Below are positions 7,293-16,345 of a stretch of 64,000 bases of DNA, one piece after another (the first letter of the stretch is position 1; each line of letters opens with the position of its first letter). The DNA is from Croceibacterium sp. TMG7-5b_MA50 (GTDB lineage: Bacteria > Pseudomonadota > Alphaproteobacteria > Sphingomonadales > Sphingomonadaceae). The position numbers were made by a program, and so were the translations under genes. Location: contig NZ_CP156082.1 in NCBI RefSeq assembly GCF_039830145.1, positions 2,126,001-2,190,000 on the forward strand, in the 5' to 3' direction. The notes beneath the pieces were generated by a model. The model searched no databases and was not told the origin of the DNA. It was given only the letters and a program-made list of their open reading frames with translations.

Positions 7293-8155
7293 TCCGCACA
7301 GGATTCGATATCTGCTTCCGCACCTGGCAGCCGATCCCCACCATGCTGCTGCTGAGCGTCCTGCCCGAACATGAGCCGCAACTGCGCACGTTGCAGCGGA
7401 TCGTGACCGAGCCGGAGCTGCAATTGCACCATTATACGGACGGCTTCGGCAACCGCGCCACGCGCTGCGTGCTGCCGCCGGGCGACACCTGGCTGCGCAG
7501 CGATTTCGTGATCGAGGTGCCGGAAACCGCCGACCCCGTCGTGCCGCAAGCGGTGCAGCACCCGGTGTCGGAGCTGCCGGACGAGGTGCTCGTCTATCTG
7601 CTTGGCAGCCGCTATTGCGAGGTCGGCAAGCTGACGCAGGAGGCGTGGGGCGCGACGTCGCACCTCGCCACCGGGTGGGACAAGGTGCAGGCGCTGGTCG
7701 ACCTCGCCCACAACCGGATCGAGTTCGGCTATCACCATGCCCGCAACACCCGCTCCGGCCACGATGCCTGGGGCGAGCAGGTCGGCGTGTGCCGCGACTT
7801 CGCGCATCTGGCGGTGACCCTGTGCCGAGAGATCAACATCCCGGCGCGTTATTGCACCGGCTATCTGGGCGATATCGGCATCGACCCGATCGACGCACCG
7901 ATGGATTTCTCCGCCTGGTTCGAGGCGTATATCGGCGGGCGCTGGTACACCTTCGATGCGCGCCACAATCGCCCGCGCGTGGGCCGTATCGTGATGGCGC
8001 GCGGGCGCGATGCGACGGATGCGGCGATCACCACGCATTTCGGCCCGGCGCAATTGGTGCATTTCCACGTCCATACGGACGAGGTGGCAGATACAGACCT
8101 CACCCGCCCGCCGACCGACACGGTGGTGCCGCAATACGACGGCAAGTTCGGCTAG
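7286..8155 (+). CDS. Transglutaminase-like cysteine peptidase family protein
   Basis: A 289-residue protein with an N-terminal beta-rich region (RTGFDICFRTWQPIPTML) followed by a transglutaminase-like core. The nucleophile is in GVCRDFAHLA, and the WFEAYIGGRWYTFDARHN segment supplies the Asp and a nearby His. Ser precedes AWFEAY where classical transglutaminases have His; as far as I recall this is usual in the proteobacterial subfamily. Such proteins are annotated as putative cysteine peptidases or amidases and often occur beside N-formylglutamate amidohydrolase or circularly permuted ATP-grasp genes; the actual substrate is unknown. No signal peptide is seen. Its stop codon lies within the shared CTAG with the convergent symporter gene. 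Confidence 0.85.
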   Translation: MLIRTGFDICFRTWQPIPTMLLLSVLPEHEPQLRTLQRIVTEPELQLHHYTDGFGNRATRCVLPPGDTWLRSDFVIEVPETADPVVPQAVQHPVSELPDEVLVYLLGSRYCEVGKLTQEAWGATSHLATGWDKVQALVDLAHNRIEFGYHHARNTRSGHDAWGEQVGVCRDFAHLAVTLCREINIPARYCTGYLGDIGIDPIDAPMDFSAWFEAYIGGRWYTFDARHNRPRVGRIVMARGRDATDAAITTHFGPAQLVHFHVHTDEVADTDLTRPPTDTVVPQYDGKFG

Positions 8156-9552
8156 GCCGCGTCCTTCAGCGCCGCGACTACGCTGCGGCCGCCGGCGCGC
8201 GGGCGCCATGCGGTCACCCCCGCCAGCACCGTCACGTTCACTGCCAGCCCGATGACGCCCAGGTTCAACCCGCCCACCGGCACCTCGCCCAGCCATAGGG
8301 CCAGCACGCAGGCATCGCCCGCCACGATACCGCCGACGATCGCCGCCACGGGCACACGGGGCAGCAGCAGCGCGGCGACGAAGCCGGGCAAGGTCTGCAC
8401 CACGCCGAAATAGAACAGGTTGTTGAGCCGGGCCATCAGCGTGCCGCCGCTCTCCGCGCTCAGCAGGCTGAGCAGCAGGAAGGCGGCGACGACCCAGCGG
8501 CTCCAGCGCTGCTGCGCGTCGCCCGGCAGGCCGGGCACCAGGTTGCGAGTCACTAGCGGCCCGATGGCGAGGCATACGCTCGCAAGTATCACCAGGCCCG
8601 ACAGCGCCACCGCCGCCATGACCAGCCCGACAGCGGCAGGGTGCAGCAATACCTGCGCCACCGCCAGGAACACGTAGTCCGCCTGGGCCGGCACGATGCC
8701 ATGCCCCTGCGCATAGGTGGCGGTCGCCATCAGCAGCGGGAACATCAGCGTATAGAGCGGCGCCACGATCTGCGCCCGGCGGATCGCCTGCGGGTCGCGC
8801 GCGGAAAACATGAACGCCCAGTTCTGCGGGATCATGGTGAAGCCGACGGCCTGCAGCAGGATGGTGGAAATGGCGAACACCATGTCGGGCGGCGTGGCGA
8901 CCGGGGCCGCGGCGGGCTGTGCCAACGCTGGCACCGCCTGCCAGTCAGCGATGGCAAGGCCGCCGACCAGCAGGATGGAGCCCATCATCAGCAGGTCCTT
9001 CAGCACTGCCACGAAGGCGGAGGCGCGCAGCCCCGCGATCACCACATAGGCAAAGCACAGCAGCCCCGCCCCGCCAGTCAGCAGCAGCGGCGCTGCGTCC
9101 GGTGCCAGCCCGCCCAGCACCAGCCGCAGGCCGGTGAACTGCATGGTGCCGATCGGCAGCAGCAGGATGATGGAGGTGATTGCGACCAGCAGCTCCAGCG
9201 AGCGGCTGTTCCAGTGATCGCGGAAGAAATCGGGGATGGTCGCACTGCCGTACAGCCGCCCGGCGCGCCAGATCCACGGACCGGCGAAGAAGATGCACGT
9301 GCAGGCAAGCAGGATATAGCCGAAGAACCACAGCACGAAGGCATCGCCGCCCGCATAGACCCCGCCGGGGAAGCCGAGCATGCTGGCGATCGAGTAGGTC
9401 TCCCCCACCGACAGGAAGAAGAACAGCACCGCACCGAACTGCCCATGCGCGGTGAAGAAGGCGCGCGCGCCCTGCTGCCCGTGCCCCCAGCGCGACCACA
9501 GGGCCAGCAGCAGGGACAATGCCATGATCGCCAGGAACACCGCGAGCGTCAC
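8152..9552 (-). CDS. Sodium:solute symporter family transporter
   Basis: A 466-residue polytopic inner-membrane protein of the SSS (SLC5) family, which couples Na+ entry to uptake of sugars, amino acids, carboxylates or similar solutes. The start is the GTG at 9552, giving VTLAVFLAIMALSLLLALW as first helix and a GTGA overlap with the upstream DUF3311 gene. Family signals are FFTAHGQFGAVLFF, SVGETYSIASMLGFPG (TM2), GSATIPDFFRDHW and the long helix series to the C-terminus. A small DUF3311 protein paired with an SSS transporter is a recurrent two-component arrangement. Transcribed after the P1 peptidase, it probably imports peptidase products (inference). The specific solute cannot be assigned. 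Confidence 0.88.
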   Translation of the reverse strand: MTLAVFLAIMALSLLLALWSRWGHGQQGARAFFTAHGQFGAVLFFFLSVGETYSIASMLGFPGGVYAGGDAFVLWFFGYILLACTCIFFAGPWIWRAGRLYGSATIPDFFRDHWNSRSLELLVAITSIILLLPIGTMQFTGLRLVLGGLAPDAAPLLLTGGAGLLCFAYVVIAGLRASAFVAVLKDLLMMGSILLVGGLAIADWQAVPALAQPAAAPVATPPDMVFAISTILLQAVGFTMIPQNWAFMFSARDPQAIRRAQIVAPLYTLMFPLLMATATYAQGHGIVPAQADYVFLAVAQVLLHPAAVGLVMAAVALSGLVILASVCLAIGPLVTRNLVPGLPGDAQQRWSRWVVAAFLLLSLLSAESGGTLMARLNNLFYFGVVQTLPGFVAALLLPRVPVAAIVGGIVAGDACVLALWLGEVPVGGLNLGVIGLAVNVTVLAGVTAWRPRAGGRSVVAALKDAA

Positions 9553-9740
9553 GCGGGCGGCCCCCGATGATAACACCACGCCAGCAGCGCACTGGTGACA
9601 GGCGCGCAGGTGAACAGGCACCAATTGGCCAGGCTGATCCCCAGCAGGCGCGGCGCATCGGCGGGCACCAGCAGCGCACTCACCAAAATCAGCAGCAGCG
9701 GGACAACCAGCCCCACCAGCACCGGCCAAAAGCGGATCAT
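9549..9740 (-). CDS. Small DUF3311-family membrane protein
   Basis: A 63-residue protein with two predicted membrane helices (about residues 5-25 and 33-57) of the DUF3311 family, which usually sits directly upstream of an SSS transporter and probably acts as its small accessory subunit. The ATG at 9740 shares a base with the stop of the P1 peptidase gene (TGATG). Its stop overlaps the GTG start of the symporter (GTGA). This triple coupling, together with the helix pattern, makes the short frame convincing. Confidence 0.82.
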   Translation of the reverse strand: MIRFWPVLVGLVVPLLLILVSALLVPADAPRLLGISLANWCLFTCAPVTSALLAWCYHRGPPA

Positions 9741-10864
9741 CAGGCGGGCAGGTCGCGCCAGCAGGTGACGTCCGCGCCTGGCGGCGGGGTGGCGGCAAAC
9801 ACGCCGCGCGCCACCGCGCGGGCCAGCGTGTCGGCAGCGATCGCGCCCACCTGCATGGTCACGGCGTGGCGTGCCATCTCGTCTGCCGGAGCTTCCCGCT
9901 TCGCCGTCGCCAAGGCGAACACGACGTCGCCGTCGAATGGACTGTGCACCGGCCGGATCGCGCGGGCGAGGCCGTCCTGCGCCATAATCGCCACCCGCTT
10001 CAGTTCCGTCGCACTCAGGGCCAGATCGGTGGCGACGCAGGCAATGGTGGTGTTCTCCCGCGCGCGGGCGAGCTTGGTCAGGCCCCATTCCTCCGGTCCG
10101 GCGCGCAATGCGCGCGGCGGCAGACCGCCGAACTCATCCCCCAGCTCGAAGGGGCTGGCCCAGAAGTGCCGCGTACCGGGGGCGATGACGGAGCCCAGCG
10201 AATTGACCGCCACGATCGCCCCGACGGTGAAGCCGCCGCTCGCGAGCGTGGAGGCGGAACCGACGCCGCCCTTCAGCCCGCCGGCCATCGCCCCGTACCC
10301 CGCGCCCGCCGTACCCAGCGCAAAGTCCGCGCCGGCGCTCGTGAAAGCGCGGCGGCCGAGATCGTTGTAGGGCGGGTTCGCGCCCCATGCCTTGTCGCCG
10401 CCATTGGCGAGATCGTAGAGGATCGCGGCCGTGACGATGGGCGACACCGGCACGCCATCGCGCGCCAGCCCGCCATAGCCAATGCCGCGCGCGCCCAACT
10501 CCGTCGCGACGCCATCGGCGGCGGCGAGGCCGTAGGAGGATCCGCCCGACAGCGTCACCGCATTGACCGCGTGGACCAGATTGTGCGCATCGGTCACGTC
10601 GCTTTCCCGTGTGCCAGGCCCGCCCCCGCGCACGTCGATCGCCGCCTGCAACAGCCCGTCGCCAAGGATCACGGTCGTGCCGGTGCGCACGCGCGGGTCA
10701 TCCGCCTGCCCCACGGTCAGGCCCGCCACATCGGTGATGAGGTTGCGCGGACCCGTGCTTGCCGGTGCAGCGCCCTGCGCCCGCAATGCTCCAGCCGCCA
10801 TCAGGCTAAGCGCGCCGCCGCCCGCCGCCAGCACCGTTCTGCGGTTCCAGTTGAAGCTCTGCAT
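9740..10864 (-). CDS. P1-family (DmpA/BapA-like) aminopeptidase, Tat-exported
   Basis: A 374-residue member of peptidase family S58/P1: DmpA (L-aminopeptidase/D-esterase) and the beta-peptidyl aminopeptidases BapA known from sphingomonads. These Ntn-hydrolase-like enzymes cleave themselves before a Ser or Thr that becomes the nucleophile. Here the likely site is Asn221-Ser222 in IVAVNSLG. Other family motifs are LITDVAGLTVG, GGGPGTRESD, LSGGSSYGLAAADGV and GLKGGVGSAS. The start at 10864 gives a twin-arginine-type signal (NRRTVLAAGG, hydrophobic stretch to ALRAQG), so it acts in the periplasm; 10903 is an alternative upstream start. It is coupled to DUF3311 and the symporter and divergent from a TonB receptor. 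Confidence 0.9.
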   Translation of the reverse strand: MQSFNWNRRTVLAAGGGALSLMAAGALRAQGAAPASTGPRNLITDVAGLTVGQADDPRVRTGTTVILGDGLLQAAIDVRGGGPGTRESDVTDAHNLVHAVNAVTLSGGSSYGLAAADGVATELGARGIGYGGLARDGVPVSPIVTAAILYDLANGGDKAWGANPPYNDLGRRAFTSAGADFALGTAGAGYGAMAGGLKGGVGSASTLASGGFTVGAIVAVNSLGSVIAPGTRHFWASPFELGDEFGGLPPRALRAGPEEWGLTKLARARENTTIACVATDLALSATELKRVAIMAQDGLARAIRPVHSPFDGDVVFALATAKREAPADEMARHAVTMQVGAIAADTLARAVARGVFAATPPPGADVTCWRDLPA

Positions 10865-10966
10865 CGCGCTGCCGTGGCGCTTCTGCCACTTCTTCGCAAG
10901 CAAATCGCATCGTCAGCACCTCGCCGGGTGTGCAGGTGCAGCAGGGCAGCTATGGCGCGCGCCGCC

Positions 10967-13132
10967 ATGAAGACCTTGCTGTCCGCCCTTCCCCTGCTCG
11001 CCCTCGCCACCCCCGTTCTGGCAGAGGAGCCCTCGGCGGAGCCGATCATCGTCACCGCCCAGCGGCGCGAACAGGCGGCGCAGGATGTCGGCATCGCGCT
11101 GTCGGTCGTGGATGCAGGGGTGCTGGCGGAACGCGGCATCACCAATGTGAACGGCATCGCCGATGCGACGCCCAGCCTAGAGATCGAGCCCGCCTTCGGC
11201 GGCGGCGCGCCGCAGTTCAGGCTGCGCGGCGTCGGCTTCCAGGACTACGCCACCAACAATGCGCCGACCGTCGGCCTCTACGTCAACGAGGTGGCGCAGC
11301 CGGTGCCAGCGATGACACAGGGTCTGCTGTTCGACCTTGCCCGGGTGGAGGTGCTGCGCGGGCCGCAGGGCACGCTGTATGGCCGCAACACCACGGGAGG
11401 GGCGGTCAACATCGTCACCAACCGCCCGGCGGATCGGCTGGGTGCGGGTGCGCTGCTGGAGGCGGGCCGCTTCGGTGCCTTGCGGGGCGAGGCGTTCGTC
11501 AATGCGCCGCTGGCTGATGGTGTGGCGCTGCGCGTTGCAGCGGCGACGCAGCAGGGCGGCGCGTACCAGCGCGACCGGAACACAGGACGCGAACTGGGTA
11601 ATCCCGACCGGCTGGGTACCCGCGCACTGCTGGCCGTTCGGCCGGCGGGCAGCTCGCTCGATGCGCTGATCGACGTGCATTGGAGCCGGGACCGGTCCGA
11701 AGCGGTCGGGCTGTACCTGCTGAACCCCCTGTCCACCCGTGCCGGCGCCGGCCCGGTGATCCCGGCCGACCGCGACCGCTTCGCCACCGGCTGGGGCGTC
11801 TCGCCCCGCCTCGCCGCCGATGTGGGGCTGTCGGCGGGCGCGAAGCCCGGCGTCGACAATGAAAGCTGGGGCGCCAATGCGCGGATCGCCTACGATCTCG
11901 GCGGAGTGACGCTGACCAGCCTGACCGCCTATGACCGGCTGGACCGCCGGCAGTTCGGCGATTGGGATGCCAGCGCCAGCGTCGAGGCCGATACCTTCTT
12001 CGGCAGCGAGGTGGAGGTCTGGTCGCAGGAACTGCGCCTGTCGGGTAGCAGCGGCGCGCTGGACTGGACGGCGGGCGCCTACTGGTCGCACCAGCAGCTC
12101 GACGAGCGGTACTTCAGCGACTTCATCGACGTCTACGGCACCTACGCCCGCGTGACCTACGCGCAGCAGGTCGAATCCGCCGCGCTGTTCGGGCAGGCGG
12201 AGTACCGCTTCGCCCCGCAATGGCGCGCGATCGCCGGCCTCCGCTATGAGGAGGAGACGCGCGACCTCAATGGCTTCGGCAGTGCCTTCGGCGGGGCGCA
12301 GGCATTGCCGCCAACTGATGTCAGCACCCGGATGCGTCCGCTGACGGGCAAGCTGGCGCTGGAATGGACGCCAGCCGACGACCTGCTGCTCTACGCCTCG
12401 GCCAGCCGGGGCGTGAAGTCGGGCGGGTTCACCACCTACAACACCGGCAATCGCAGCGGCATCGAACCCTTCGCGCCGGAGACGCTGTACGCCTACGAGA
12501 TCGGCATCAAGAGCCAGCCGGCTTCATGGGCGCAGGTCAATGCGGCGGCGTTCTGGTACGATTACCGCGACCAGCAGGTGCTATCGGCGGTGTACGGTGC
12601 CAACGGTCCGGTCGGCCGCTTCACCAATGCCGATCGCTCGCGCATCGCTGGCGCGGAGCTGGAGCTGGTGCTGACCCCACTCCCCGGCTTGTCGATCGCG
12701 CCGTTCGCCGGCTTCAAGCATGGCGAGTACCGGGAGTTCACCGATCTCGACGTGCCTGCCAGCCGCGCGGCGGGGCAGGCGGTCTATGTCGATCGTGCGG
12801 GTGAGACGATCCCCTTCCCGCGCTGGTCGGCGGGCGGCAGCGCCGCCTGGGATCTTCCGCTGGGCCGGCTGGTGCTGACACCTTCCACCACGGTGACTTG
12901 GCGCAGCCGCTATCCTTCCTGGCTTGGCGCGACCTACGACATTCCGGCGTATTTCGTCGCCAATGCGGAGCTGGCGCTGGCACCGGCCGACGGGTCGTGG
13001 CGAGTGGCCTTGTGGGGCCGCAACATCTTCGACCGGGAATACGACCTCACCCGCAATTTCTTCACCAGCGCTGACATCGCGCAGCCGGCTCGGCCCGCCA
13101 GCTATGGCGTCCGGGTCAGCGCGACTTACTGA
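10967..13132 (+). CDS. TonB-dependent receptor
   Basis: A 721-residue outer-membrane active transporter. It has a signal peptide (MKTLLSALPLLALATPVLA), a TonB-box region (EPIIVTAQRREQ), a plug with LRGVGFQDYA, RVEVLRGPQGTLYGRNTTGG and AVNIVTNRP, and a beta-barrel ending in an aromatic residue (SATY). An in-frame ATG at 10952 would add five residues. It is divergently transcribed from the P1 peptidase, DUF3311 and symporter operon with about 100 bases between, so it may import the peptides that operon handles; the siderophore alternative cannot be excluded. Seven bases separate its stop from the convergent helicase gene. Confidence 0.93.
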   Translation: MKTLLSALPLLALATPVLAEEPSAEPIIVTAQRREQAAQDVGIALSVVDAGVLAERGITNVNGIADATPSLEIEPAFGGGAPQFRLRGVGFQDYATNNAPTVGLYVNEVAQPVPAMTQGLLFDLARVEVLRGPQGTLYGRNTTGGAVNIVTNRPADRLGAGALLEAGRFGALRGEAFVNAPLADGVALRVAAATQQGGAYQRDRNTGRELGNPDRLGTRALLAVRPAGSSLDALIDVHWSRDRSEAVGLYLLNPLSTRAGAGPVIPADRDRFATGWGVSPRLAADVGLSAGAKPGVDNESWGANARIAYDLGGVTLTSLTAYDRLDRRQFGDWDASASVEADTFFGSEVEVWSQELRLSGSSGALDWTAGAYWSHQQLDERYFSDFIDVYGTYARVTYAQQVESAALFGQAEYRFAPQWRAIAGLRYEEETRDLNGFGSAFGGAQALPPTDVSTRMRPLTGKLALEWTPADDLLLYASASRGVKSGGFTTYNTGNRSGIEPFAPETLYAYEIGIKSQPASWAQVNAAAFWYDYRDQQVLSAVYGANGPVGRFTNADRSRIAGAELELVLTPLPGLSIAPFAGFKHGEYREFTDLDVPASRAAGQAVYVDRAGETIPFPRWSAGGSAAWDLPLGRLVLTPSTTVTWRSRYPSWLGATYDIPAYFVANAELALAPADGSWRVALWGRNIFDREYDLTRNFFTSADIAQPARPASYGVRVSATY

Positions 13133-13139
13133 CCGGCGC

Positions 13140-16100
13140 TCAGCTGGCGTTGGCAAGGTCGGCGAGCACCGCCTCCGCCCGCGCCAGCCGGTCTTCCGCG
13201 CTGTCGATCTGCTCGCGTAGCAGCAGGCGGTCGCCCGATCGTTCCAGGCCGGCCGCATCGACCAGCTTGCGCTTGCCATGCGGGGTAAAGGCGATCGCGG
13301 CAGAGCCGGCATCGATCCGCTCGATCCCGGCGGCCAGCGCCAGCAGCCTTAATCGCGCCAGCGCCACCAGCTGCTGCGCCTCCGCCGGCAGTTCGCCGAA
13401 GCGGTCCTCCAGCTCCTCGGCAAAGCTGTCGAGTTCCGCCACGTCGGCAATGCGCGCCAGCCGGACATACAGCCCGATTCTGAGATCCTCCTCCGGCACC
13501 CAGTCCGGATCGAACCGACCGCCGATGCCGAAGTTCAGTTGCGGCAGCCACTCCTCCTGCGCTTGCCCGCGCGCGGCGCGCAGGGCGCGTTCAAGCATAT
13601 GCTGGTAGAGGTCGGTGCCGATCAGCTTCATGTGGCCGGTTTGCTCCTCGCTCAACAGGTCGCCCGCGCCCCGCATGTCGAGGTCGCGTGCGCTGATGGC
13701 AAAGCCCGCGCCCAGCCGATCGAATGCCTGCAGCGTATGGAGGCGCGCGAGCGTCCGCGGGGCGATCTCGGCCTCGCCATCGGTCAGCAGGTGGATCTGC
13801 CCGCGCCGCGCCCCGCGCCCCACCCGCCCGCGCAACTGGTGCAGTTGCGACAGGCCGAAGCGATCGGCATGCATCACGATCATGGTATTCGCGCGCGGCA
13901 CGTCCAGCCCCGCCTCGATGATGTTGGTCGCCAGCAGCACGTCCCCGTCACCATTGGCGAAGCCGACCATCGCCTCGTCGATCTCCGCCGCGGGCAGCTT
14001 GCCATGGGCTTGGAGCACGGCCAGTTCGGGCACCAGCTTGCCGAGCTGTTCCGCCAGCGGGGCGATGTCGGCGACGCGGGGCACGACCACGAAGCTCTGC
14101 CCGCCGCGCGCCTGTTCGCGCAGCAAAGCCGTCCGCACCGCTGCCGGGTCGAACGCGGTCACCACCGTGCGGATCGCCTGCCGCCGAGCCGGGGGCGTGG
14201 CGATGACGGAGAGCTGCTGCAGCCCGATCAGCGCGCCCTGCAAGGTGCGCGGGATCGGCGTCGCGCTCAGCGTCAGGACGTGGCCTGCGCCAAGGCCGCG
14301 CAGCTTGGTCTTGTCGGCAGCGCCGAACTTCTGCTCCTCGTCGATGATGACCAGCGCCAAATCCTGGTACGTCACTGCCTTGCCGGCGATCGCGCCGGTG
14401 CCGATGACGACGCGGATGGAACCATCCTTGAGGCCGGCCAGCACCCGCTTCTTCTCCGCCGCCGGGGTGAAGCGCGACAGGCCGGCGACCTCCACGTCCA
14501 AGCCGGCGAAACGCTGGCGGAAGGTCTCCAGATGCTGCCGCGCGAGCACGGTGGTCGGCGCCGCCAGCGCCACCTGATGCCCTGCCAAGGCGGCGATTGC
14601 GGCGGCACGCAGCGCGACCTCCGTCTTGCCGTATCCGACATCGCCGATCACCAGCCGGTCCATCGGCTTGCCGGAAACAAGGTCCGCCTCCACCGCGCTG
14701 ATCGCGCGGCCCTGATCGGCGGTTTCGGTGAACGGAAAACCGGCGACAAAGCGCTCATACGCCGCCGCGTCCGCCTCCAGCACGGGGGCGCTCGCCTTCA
14801 GCCGCTCCGCCGCCAAGTCCACCAGCCGGCGGGCGGTCAGCGCAATGGCCTCGTCCACCTCGCGCCGCCGCTTCTCCCAACTCGAACCATCCAGCTTGTC
14901 GAGCGTGACGGCATCCTCGTCTGCACCGTAGCGCCAGATGCGCGCTGCCTCTGCCACCGGGACCATGCGGCGGGTGTCGCCGGCGAAGCGCAGCACTATC
15001 GCGTCGCCGCCATCGTCACCCAACGCTTCCAGCCCGGCGACCACGCAGATGCCGTGCTCGTCATGCACCACCACGTCGCTCACGCGCAGCTCGTCAGCCG
15101 CAAAGACCTGCGCGGCGGACACGGGATCACGGTCCATGTCGCGTAGTGCCCGGCTGCCCAGCAGGTCGGCGGCGGCGAGCGCGACCAGCCCGCCCTGCCG
15201 GAACCCGCGGCGCAGCGGCATTGCCAGCATCAGCACCGTGCCCGGCTCCGCCGCCAGCGCATCCGTCCAGCTGGCCACCGCGACAGGCGCGGTGCCCAAA
15301 GCCCGCTCCGCCCGTCGTGCCAGGAAGCGCAGGTCGCGCGGGGTGCCGAGCAGCAGCAGCCGGTTGCCGGCCGTGATCTCCTTGCCCGCCCAGGCCTTGA
15401 AGGCCCGCGCAGGTGACTTGCGTTCCGCAAAGCGCGGCGGCGGGTCGCCGGCGAATTCTGGCAGCTCCGCGAGCTTGTGCCGTCCCGCCGCCTCCTGCCA
15501 GCGATCGTCGAGGCAGATATTGCGGAGCGCGCGCGCCGGATTGCGCCTTCCGGCATCGGCCGCCAGTTGCAAAAAGCCGCGCCGTCGCTGTTCCGCCCCG
15601 TCCTGCCACAGCAGCGTGGCGGCGGGCATGTGGTCAGTCAGCGGGACCGGGTCGCTGAGCTCCGGTTCCTGCGCGCGGCCGACTTCCAGCCGCTCGCATT
15701 CGCCATGGGTCAGCTGCGTCAGCGCATCGTAGGGGCGGATGGAGGCGACCGCGCCATCGGCCAGCTCGATGCGATAGGGGGTGCCGGCATCGGCCGGGTA
15801 GATGTCGATCACCTGGCCACGGATGACCAGCTCTCCCGGCTCGTCCACCCGGTCATCCATGCGGTAGCCAGTTTCCAGCAGGCTTTCGCGGAGCACCGCG
15901 ACATCAAGCGGTTGGCCGACCGTCACTACCGGGGGGGCGGCGTCGAACTCGCCCGGGGCCGGGGTAAGGCGGGCGAGCGCCTCCCCCGTGGTGATGAGCG
16001 CCACATGCGCCCGCTTCTTATCAGCCAGCGCGGCGCGCAGGCGGCGCAGCGCAGTGGCGCGCTGGCCGACATTGGCGGGCGATGGCGGCGCGTTGTCGCC

Positions 16101-16286
16101 GGGCAGCGCATCGCTGCCGGGGCACAGCAGCACCGGCGCATCAGGCAGGCCCACCTGCAGTGCCGCGGCGACCTCGGCGGCGACGACCTCGTCCCGAGCG
16201 ACGAAGATCAGGTCGCCCTTGCCGAGCTCCACCAGCAGTGCACCGATCAGTGCTCCCGTCGCCTCATCGCCCGCCCGCTCTGCCAA
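13140..16286 (-). CDS. Mfd-like DEAD/DEAH-box helicase (transcription-repair coupling factor homologue)
   Basis: A 1048-residue Mfd homologue, about 100 residues shorter than typical Mfd. Mfd pushes stalled RNA polymerase off DNA and recruits UvrA. Visible parts are a UvrB-like N-terminal domain, an RNA-polymerase-interaction module (DVVVHDEHGICVVAGLE), Walker A GDVGYGKTE near residue 550, DEEQKFG, helicase motifs IIEAGLDVPRANT and HQLRGRVGRG, the translocase motif region, and a C-terminal D7 domain (SFAEELEDRFGELP). Several spots diverge from standard Mfd (IPRTLQGALIGLQQLSV), so it may be a paralogue beside a canonical Mfd elsewhere. TTG start chosen because AGAGGA lies seven bases upstream. 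Single gene, convergent with the TonB receptor. Confidence 0.88.
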   Translation of the reverse strand: MAERAGDEATGALIGALLVELGKGDLIFVARDEVVAAEVAAALQVGLPDAPVLLCPGSDALPGDNAPPSPANVGQRATALRRLRAALADKKRAHVALITTGEALARLTPAPGEFDAAPPVVTVGQPLDVAVLRESLLETGYRMDDRVDEPGELVIRGQVIDIYPADAGTPYRIELADGAVASIRPYDALTQLTHGECERLEVGRAQEPELSDPVPLTDHMPAATLLWQDGAEQRRRGFLQLAADAGRRNPARALRNICLDDRWQEAAGRHKLAELPEFAGDPPPRFAERKSPARAFKAWAGKEITAGNRLLLLGTPRDLRFLARRAERALGTAPVAVASWTDALAAEPGTVLMLAMPLRRGFRQGGLVALAAADLLGSRALRDMDRDPVSAAQVFAADELRVSDVVVHDEHGICVVAGLEALGDDGGDAIVLRFAGDTRRMVPVAEAARIWRYGADEDAVTLDKLDGSSWEKRRREVDEAIALTARRLVDLAAERLKASAPVLEADAAAYERFVAGFPFTETADQGRAISAVEADLVSGKPMDRLVIGDVGYGKTEVALRAAAIAALAGHQVALAAPTTVLARQHLETFRQRFAGLDVEVAGLSRFTPAAEKKRVLAGLKDGSIRVVIGTGAIAGKAVTYQDLALVIIDEEQKFGAADKTKLRGLGAGHVLTLSATPIPRTLQGALIGLQQLSVIATPPARRQAIRTVVTAFDPAAVRTALLREQARGGQSFVVVPRVADIAPLAEQLGKLVPELAVLQAHGKLPAAEIDEAMVGFANGDGDVLLATNIIEAGLDVPRANTMIVMHADRFGLSQLHQLRGRVGRGARRGQIHLLTDGEAEIAPRTLARLHTLQAFDRLGAGFAISARDLDMRGAGDLLSEEQTGHMKLIGTDLYQHMLERALRAARGQAQEEWLPQLNFGIGGRFDPDWVPEEDLRIGLYVRLARIADVAELDSFAEELEDRFGELPAEAQQLVALARLRLLALAAGIERIDAGSAAIAFTPHGKRKLVDAAGLERSGDRLLLREQIDSAEDRLARAEAVLADLANAS

Positions 16287-16345
16287 TCTGTTATCCTCTT
16301 CAATCGGATAGCCAGAACAAGGCAGCGGGACGCCCGTTCCGGCGG

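Noticed and set aside
7286-8155. Missing catalytic His in the transglutaminase-like protein (Ser before AWFEAY)
   Set aside because: As far as I recall this is the normal sequence of this bacterial subfamily, so it is not evidence of decay.
7256-8575. 439-codon minus-strand frame spanning the transglutaminase and symporter ends
   Set aside because: Arg/Ala-rich and motif-free, and it crosses two genes that each have clear family signatures.
9866-10966. Upstream 367-codon extension of the first TonB receptor frame
   Set aside because: It is antisense to the P1 peptidase. The signal peptide at 10967 marks the true start.
13539-15146. 535-codon plus-strand frame inside the Mfd-like gene
   Set aside because: Its translation is His/Arg/Gln-rich low-complexity protein, typical of an antisense shadow; the minus strand encodes helicase motifs throughout.
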